64,000 bases of DNA from positions 28,753,826-28,817,825 of the forward strand of contig NC_063150.1 in NCBI RefSeq assembly GCF_020921035.1, read 5' to 3'. Both the position numbers and the translations under genes were made by a program. The notes under the pieces are model-generated. The model did no database searches and was not told the DNA's origin. It was given only the letters and a program-made list of their open reading frames with translations. Positions within the stretch are counted from its first letter, which is position 1. The number at the start of each line of letters is the position of its first letter. This document shows, piece by piece, positions 59,500-64,000 of this stretch. This DNA is from Rhodamnia argentea. Taxonomy: Eukaryota > Streptophyta > Magnoliopsida > Myrtales > Myrtaceae.

Positions 59500-61300
59500 G
59501 CAGAACCCGCGAGAAGCTTCAAGAGAGATAGAGAGTGTGCGTGTGTGAGAGCCCGCGTTCTGCTGTGCAATTTAGGAGGTGAAATATGCGAGGATGTTCG
59601 AACGATCCACGTGTCACGATTCTGGCGGTTGTCCTAACGTACAACCCAGTCTTGCTTCGCGCCCTGGAGTTCCTGATTCTAGCGGATGGTGTTTTAACTT
59701 GTGAGGTTCGAACATCGATCGATTCCTTAACCTTTACGAACTTAACGATTGATATGTCAAATCATGTCAGTTTTCTATGCATAGCTATTGGTTTGTCGAG
59801 TCGAGCCAATGGTCGAGAACACACAATATGAATTCGTGGCCAATTCTATTAGCTCAATAGACATTTGAAGCGCGTCAGTTTGATTAGACAGAATGTTTTT
59901 CAATTTAAATGTCATTAAAATTCAGAAGTCAAAGTAACTTTTGATTTGACTTTGAAAGAATCGCACATATGGCTTCATGCCCGACTGTGGCCCTGTTTCA
60001 TCATCCTTTTCCTAGTTTCCACCACGGCTTTGCTTCTTCATCTTCCGTGGGCACATCGCGCCTCGCCCTCGCATCCGATCCACGAACGAAGCCTCCCCTC
60101 CTATCTCAATTGGGGGCTCTCACGCTAGCCCCTCCACCAAGGTCATTTTGCTCATCTCCCTTGCTAGCCACCATCACGGGCCCATCCTATCGCCGCAAGT
60201 GCGTCTCGCCTCCGATTCGGGCTCTTCCTAGCCTCACCCTCCACGGGCTTGTTCGGCCCCGTCCGCCATTTCTATTAGTCATCGAGAAGTTCCAAGCCCA
60301 AGAACATGGATCCTACATACTTCTTATGTGGGCTCTTCCTATTTATACAAGTGAAGTTATACAAAGCAAATACTCATTTTCTTGGAACATGTTTCTCTCC
60401 TGTGGCAAAGCTTTGTAGCCCAAAGCACAGATTGGACTATGAAAGGGCCAACAGGAAATAACCAAGAATCAAACATGAACCAATTGGTCAAATTAAGGAG
60501 CTTCACATGCTGTCCTGTGAAGTGGGCCTAAAACTTGACCCAGCCCAGAAAAGAGTAAGAGCCCGACCCGACCCAAAGATTAGCGTCGGTCCTTTCCTTT
60601 TCTTTTCCCTTCTTTCTTTTTTTAAGGCGGGGTGCTTGGCTTTTCCTTAGAACTGAGGTCGCCTAGAGACACAATATTCGCGAATTAATAAATCATTTTT
60701 ATTGCTTCAAAGTGTCACCTGGGAAAACTAGAAAACTAGATTTTCCTAGCTCACTAGCTAGGGCTTGTCAATTTTGCAAGAGCATTTGTAGGCGAAGCAT
60801 CACATAATCTTTCTCGAATTTCCCAATCTCTCTTATTTAAATTCCCCTAATTGAAGTGCCCCAAAAAAAATAAAATTTGTAATCTAGTGTCGTCATTATA
60901 ATAATACGGCAAGAGGGGAAAGAGAGACAGAGATGATTTCCCAAACTCACTCGGACTGCGAGCCATTCGCACTCCTAGGCGCTGCCCATGACTCCCGAGG
61001 ATTAGATTAGTTAGTCTGGCAATGTTACTTGTTTAATTGTCTCTAGGGTCAAATTACAATAAATTGGAAACTTGTTTTGTACCCTTTTGTTATCGCGTAA
61101 TTTTGAGGTTAGCGTGTAAATTGCGCGAGCCCCGTTTTAATCGCGAGCTTTGTTATTTAGCCGAGCTCGAGCAAAGTAATTGGAGAAGGTCATGTTATCC
61201 CTCGTCATTTGTTCATGATAGAGCAAGGCGAAGAAGATAGGTAGCTACCTTTTCATCTACGATCCGTCCATCATCACTAAAGTGTTGTGTGCTTAGTGAA
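59500..61300. other. Intergenic, no gene seen
   Basis: Upstream of SFR2. An open plus-strand frame at 59969-60418 is Pro/Ser/His-rich and unrecognised; I treat it as chance. The rest is AT-rich with no clear element ends. Confidence 0.4.
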
Positions 61301-61304
61301 GAGA

Positions 61305-61440
61305 TCGGAAAAATTGTTCAAAAAGTTCTAAAGATGTTGCACTTTTGCCAATTTAATCCCCAATTTTTGATTTTGTCAATTGAGCCATAAATATTTTCAC
61401 ATTTAGTTAGTTGAGTCTATCCGGCAAATCATGTCCAAAA
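61305..61440. mobile_element. Foldback element, one arm only
   Basis: Units ttttgccaatttaatcccca and ttgtcaattgagccataaat preceded by aaaaattgttcaaaaagttcta match the left-arm plan of the other foldback elements. No right arm was found. Confidence 0.5.
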
Positions 61441-64000
61441 ATCATCGGCATCTATCTAGCTATATAACATATGGTCATGACAAATGGTACATAAATGTTC
61501 CGTCGAACGCGACACTGGAAGAAAATTTGATAAGGCGAATAGAGGTCAGGAAGCGTCGTAACCTGTACCCTAACGTCCGTCCAGCTATCAAAGGACGTCG
61601 GAATCTCCTGGTGAGGGAGGAAATTGAGTCCGCGAAGCAAGACATGAATTATTAATCTTCATTACTAGCGAGTACTCTGTGGACAATCAGTCATTTTAGG
61701 ACTCCTTGTCGCAGCCTACCTTCGATTACAAAGCATTATTCTTCGTACGATTCGTACTAGGACTTATCACATGATTCAAGGACGCCAATTTGGACATAGA
61801 TGAACCACTTCTTTTCCCAACCCTTTTTGAACCGCATAGAGATCCATACGTGGCCGAGGATCAGCTTTGTAAAATTCAAGGAGAAGGATGACTTCGTCTG
61901 CACAATTATCTGCGCATTAGAGAAAAGAGGAGGAGAGGCTACAAATGGAAAAGGACGTGGGGGACATGCACATGGTGGAGCATTATGCACAAATTGGCCA
62001 TGAGAAAGCTATGAGATTCGTCGTTGAACATGGACAGAACACAATTTTCCAAAGTGTAACATCTTTCGATATTTTGCACATTTCAGCTCCTTGTACTTTT
62101 AGTTTCCGAACAATCAGTTCGATGTAATTTCCTTCATTGCGTTTCAGTTCCAATGTACTTCGATTCCGTAATATCAATTTCCTATGCACTTTAATTTTCA
62201 TCTCACTTGGATTCGCGTAGAGTTCTCGCTCCGGTCAAGCCTCGTTTACGCGCTCTGTGCTCGACGTGGAACTCGGAGCGATCTCGGTTTGCTCTCCATT
62301 CTTGTTGAGTTTGGATCGCCTCGGCGCTTATCGAACTCTTAGCAACATTTTTGTTTTTAGCATGCTCGCTTGGGCAAGCCGGCGAAGATGGATCTGTTGG
62401 CAAAAAAAAAAAAAAAAATGCACGTAACGTATGTATACGCAACATGATACTATTTGTAGTAACTAGAAAAATAACAACACGGAGATGGTGATAATAAATT
62501 CAATAATAATATCTTTTCAAATAGAGATGTTGAATTACAACTCAAATGCAATCTTGCTTGATGCTATAAACTCGAAAAGAATTGAATCACATACGAGGTA
62601 TGGTTAACCGAATCTCCTTAAGGCGATTAGCTATTGCCAACAATGTGAAGTAGTTTCATGAATTATGCATTCTAAGATACAACATCTTGAACCCATTCAT
62701 ATTAACACTACACACACAGAACTCTGTTGAACATTCTCTAATGCTATGGGAAAACAATTGCAAAAAAACTAAAAAGAGACATGAACTCAAGAGTCATGTC
62801 GGTTGGGCTCCCATTAGTTGAGCCACTAACCCATAATAAAAAATAATATTAAAGTCAGTAACTACAGCAGAATGAAGAGTCACATAAATCGAAAAGACAT
62901 GAATGAAGTAACGTCTCACTAATTTTGAACCATTAACACTCATAATTACAACATGATCTTCTCAACAACACCTCTAAAGTCTCCTTCAACGCATTGCCTC
63001 GAAACGGTGTACAAGAACACCCTTTATAGTAGGGGTGGGCGGTTCCAAGTTCCGTACAAGTTCTATTTAGAACATAGAACCTACCAATCGAAACGTGTTC
63101 CTTCTTTTTTGGAACCTAAAACCTACCATGCATATCTTGAAACTTAAAACATATCCTATCACATGTTTCGGGATCTACCCGGATTCCATATGTATTCTTA
63201 ATTGAGTGATTGCGGGATCTAATCTTTAATGACTACCATTTGCTGCTACAATTCATCGACCATAACTCATATTCACAAGAATAAATATGAAATATTAATA
63301 AAGTAAAAGTCTCTATCATTAATATCGCGAAAAATGGAAGCTCGGGCTAGTGGTTTCGGATTACACACTCATCATCGGTCCGCATGGAATACCGCAAGAT
63401 CATGCAAAAATATATACCTACGAAAACACAAAACCTTGTTACAAGTAACCTGGAACATGTCCATTCATACCTTTGAACTTGGAACAACGGTTCGATTTCA
63501 GATTCTACTATGGAGCCATGCTCACGCCTACTTTATAGTAAACTTGCATCGTTCGACATAGCTGGGTCACGACCAAGGCTTAGGCCTTACCGTCATCAGA
63601 ACCAACAGAAAAAAGAAAAGAAATGTCACCCGGTGCATGTAAAAATGCGTCACAAAACCCTGAACACCAGAGCAAACGAATTGAATACGGGCATTCTTGT
63701 TGCGTTAGCTGTGATGTGGGAATGAGCACTAGGGTTTGCAAAAAATTGCAGGGACGTGTCCTCGTTCCAATTGATGGCATGAAACCTTGGCTTCTTGCAG
63801 GGAACAGCACCAAACCCTAAAAAGGGTAAAAGGGGCTACCGACAACAATCGTCCCTGTTCCTCTGTTAAAATTCGAGAGTTACAACACCCAGGCATGGGA
63901 GTCTGCAACTTGGTGAAATTTTTATATGAACGAGCGTTTTCCTCCTCTCTCGCTTGTGAGAAGGCGCATAGAGTGGACCACCAGAACACACGCTCCCTCC
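61441..64000. other. Terminal stretch, no gene recognised
   Basis: Short open frames only. Near 63020-63120 the start taggggtgggcggttccaag and GGTTCC words look like one end of another hAT-type element whose other end I could not find. DNA near 63850-64000 could belong to a neighbouring gene beyond the window, but nothing proves it. Confidence 0.4.

Noticed and set aside
59969-60418. 149-codon frame rich in Pro, Ser and His
   Set aside because: Biased composition, no family match, overlaps another frame of similar quality.
61800-62003. Frame with a charged stretch (FVKFKEKDDFVC) that hinted at an element protein
   Set aside because: Too short and unsupported by flanking frames or repeats.
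1-64000. CRISPR-like arrays or bacterial operons
   Set aside because: The regularly spaced repeats are transposon arm units, and the genes are intron-bearing plant genes.

Overview
This is plant nuclear DNA from a dicot. The real genes have GT-AG introns and match families known from land plants: pectin methylesterase/invertase inhibitors, a PCC13-62-type desiccation protein, DUF538, Agenet, serine carboxypeptidase-like and SFR2. The spacers are AT-rich and full of small non-autonomous transposons. A woody rosid, perhaps Myrtaceae, is my guess from overall style; nothing in the window proves it.

Layout. 1-2.1 kb: relic of a Ty3/gypsy element. 2.25-22.2 kb: a tandem array of five segmental copies, each carrying one single-exon PMEI/invertase-inhibitor gene. 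Copies 2 and 5 are intact; copies 1, 3 and 4 are broken. A SINE, two hAT-type elements and a 14-3-3 pseudogene fragment sit in single copies of the array, so several insertions can be dated relative to the duplications. 22.2-26.1 kb: TE-rich spacer with two foldback elements that have 10-bp target duplications, and a captured subtilase first-exon fragment. 26.1-34.3 kb: two copies of a 2.6 kb segment, each with a three-exon desiccation-related (ferritin-like) gene on the minus strand, separated by the 5' part of an L1-type LINE. 34.3-41.9 kb: gene-poor, with several foldback elements having GC-rich cores and a long GA microsatellite. 42.0-42.5 kb: a single-exon DUF538 gene. 43.9-59.5 kb: three ordinary intron-containing genes, all on the minus strand: a three-module Agenet protein, a serine carboxypeptidase-like protein, and SFR2, the galactolipid galactosyltransferase. 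59.5-64 kb: no gene recognised.

The genes do not form an operon or one obvious pathway. A loose theme of dehydration and cell-wall stress (two desiccation-related proteins, SFR2, PMEI-like inhibitors) may be coincidence. No clearly new biological system was found. The most informative signals are a family of Mutator-like foldback elements whose arms are built from tandem sub-repeats, transposon capture of host gene pieces, and the promoter and start-codon differences between the two desiccation genes.
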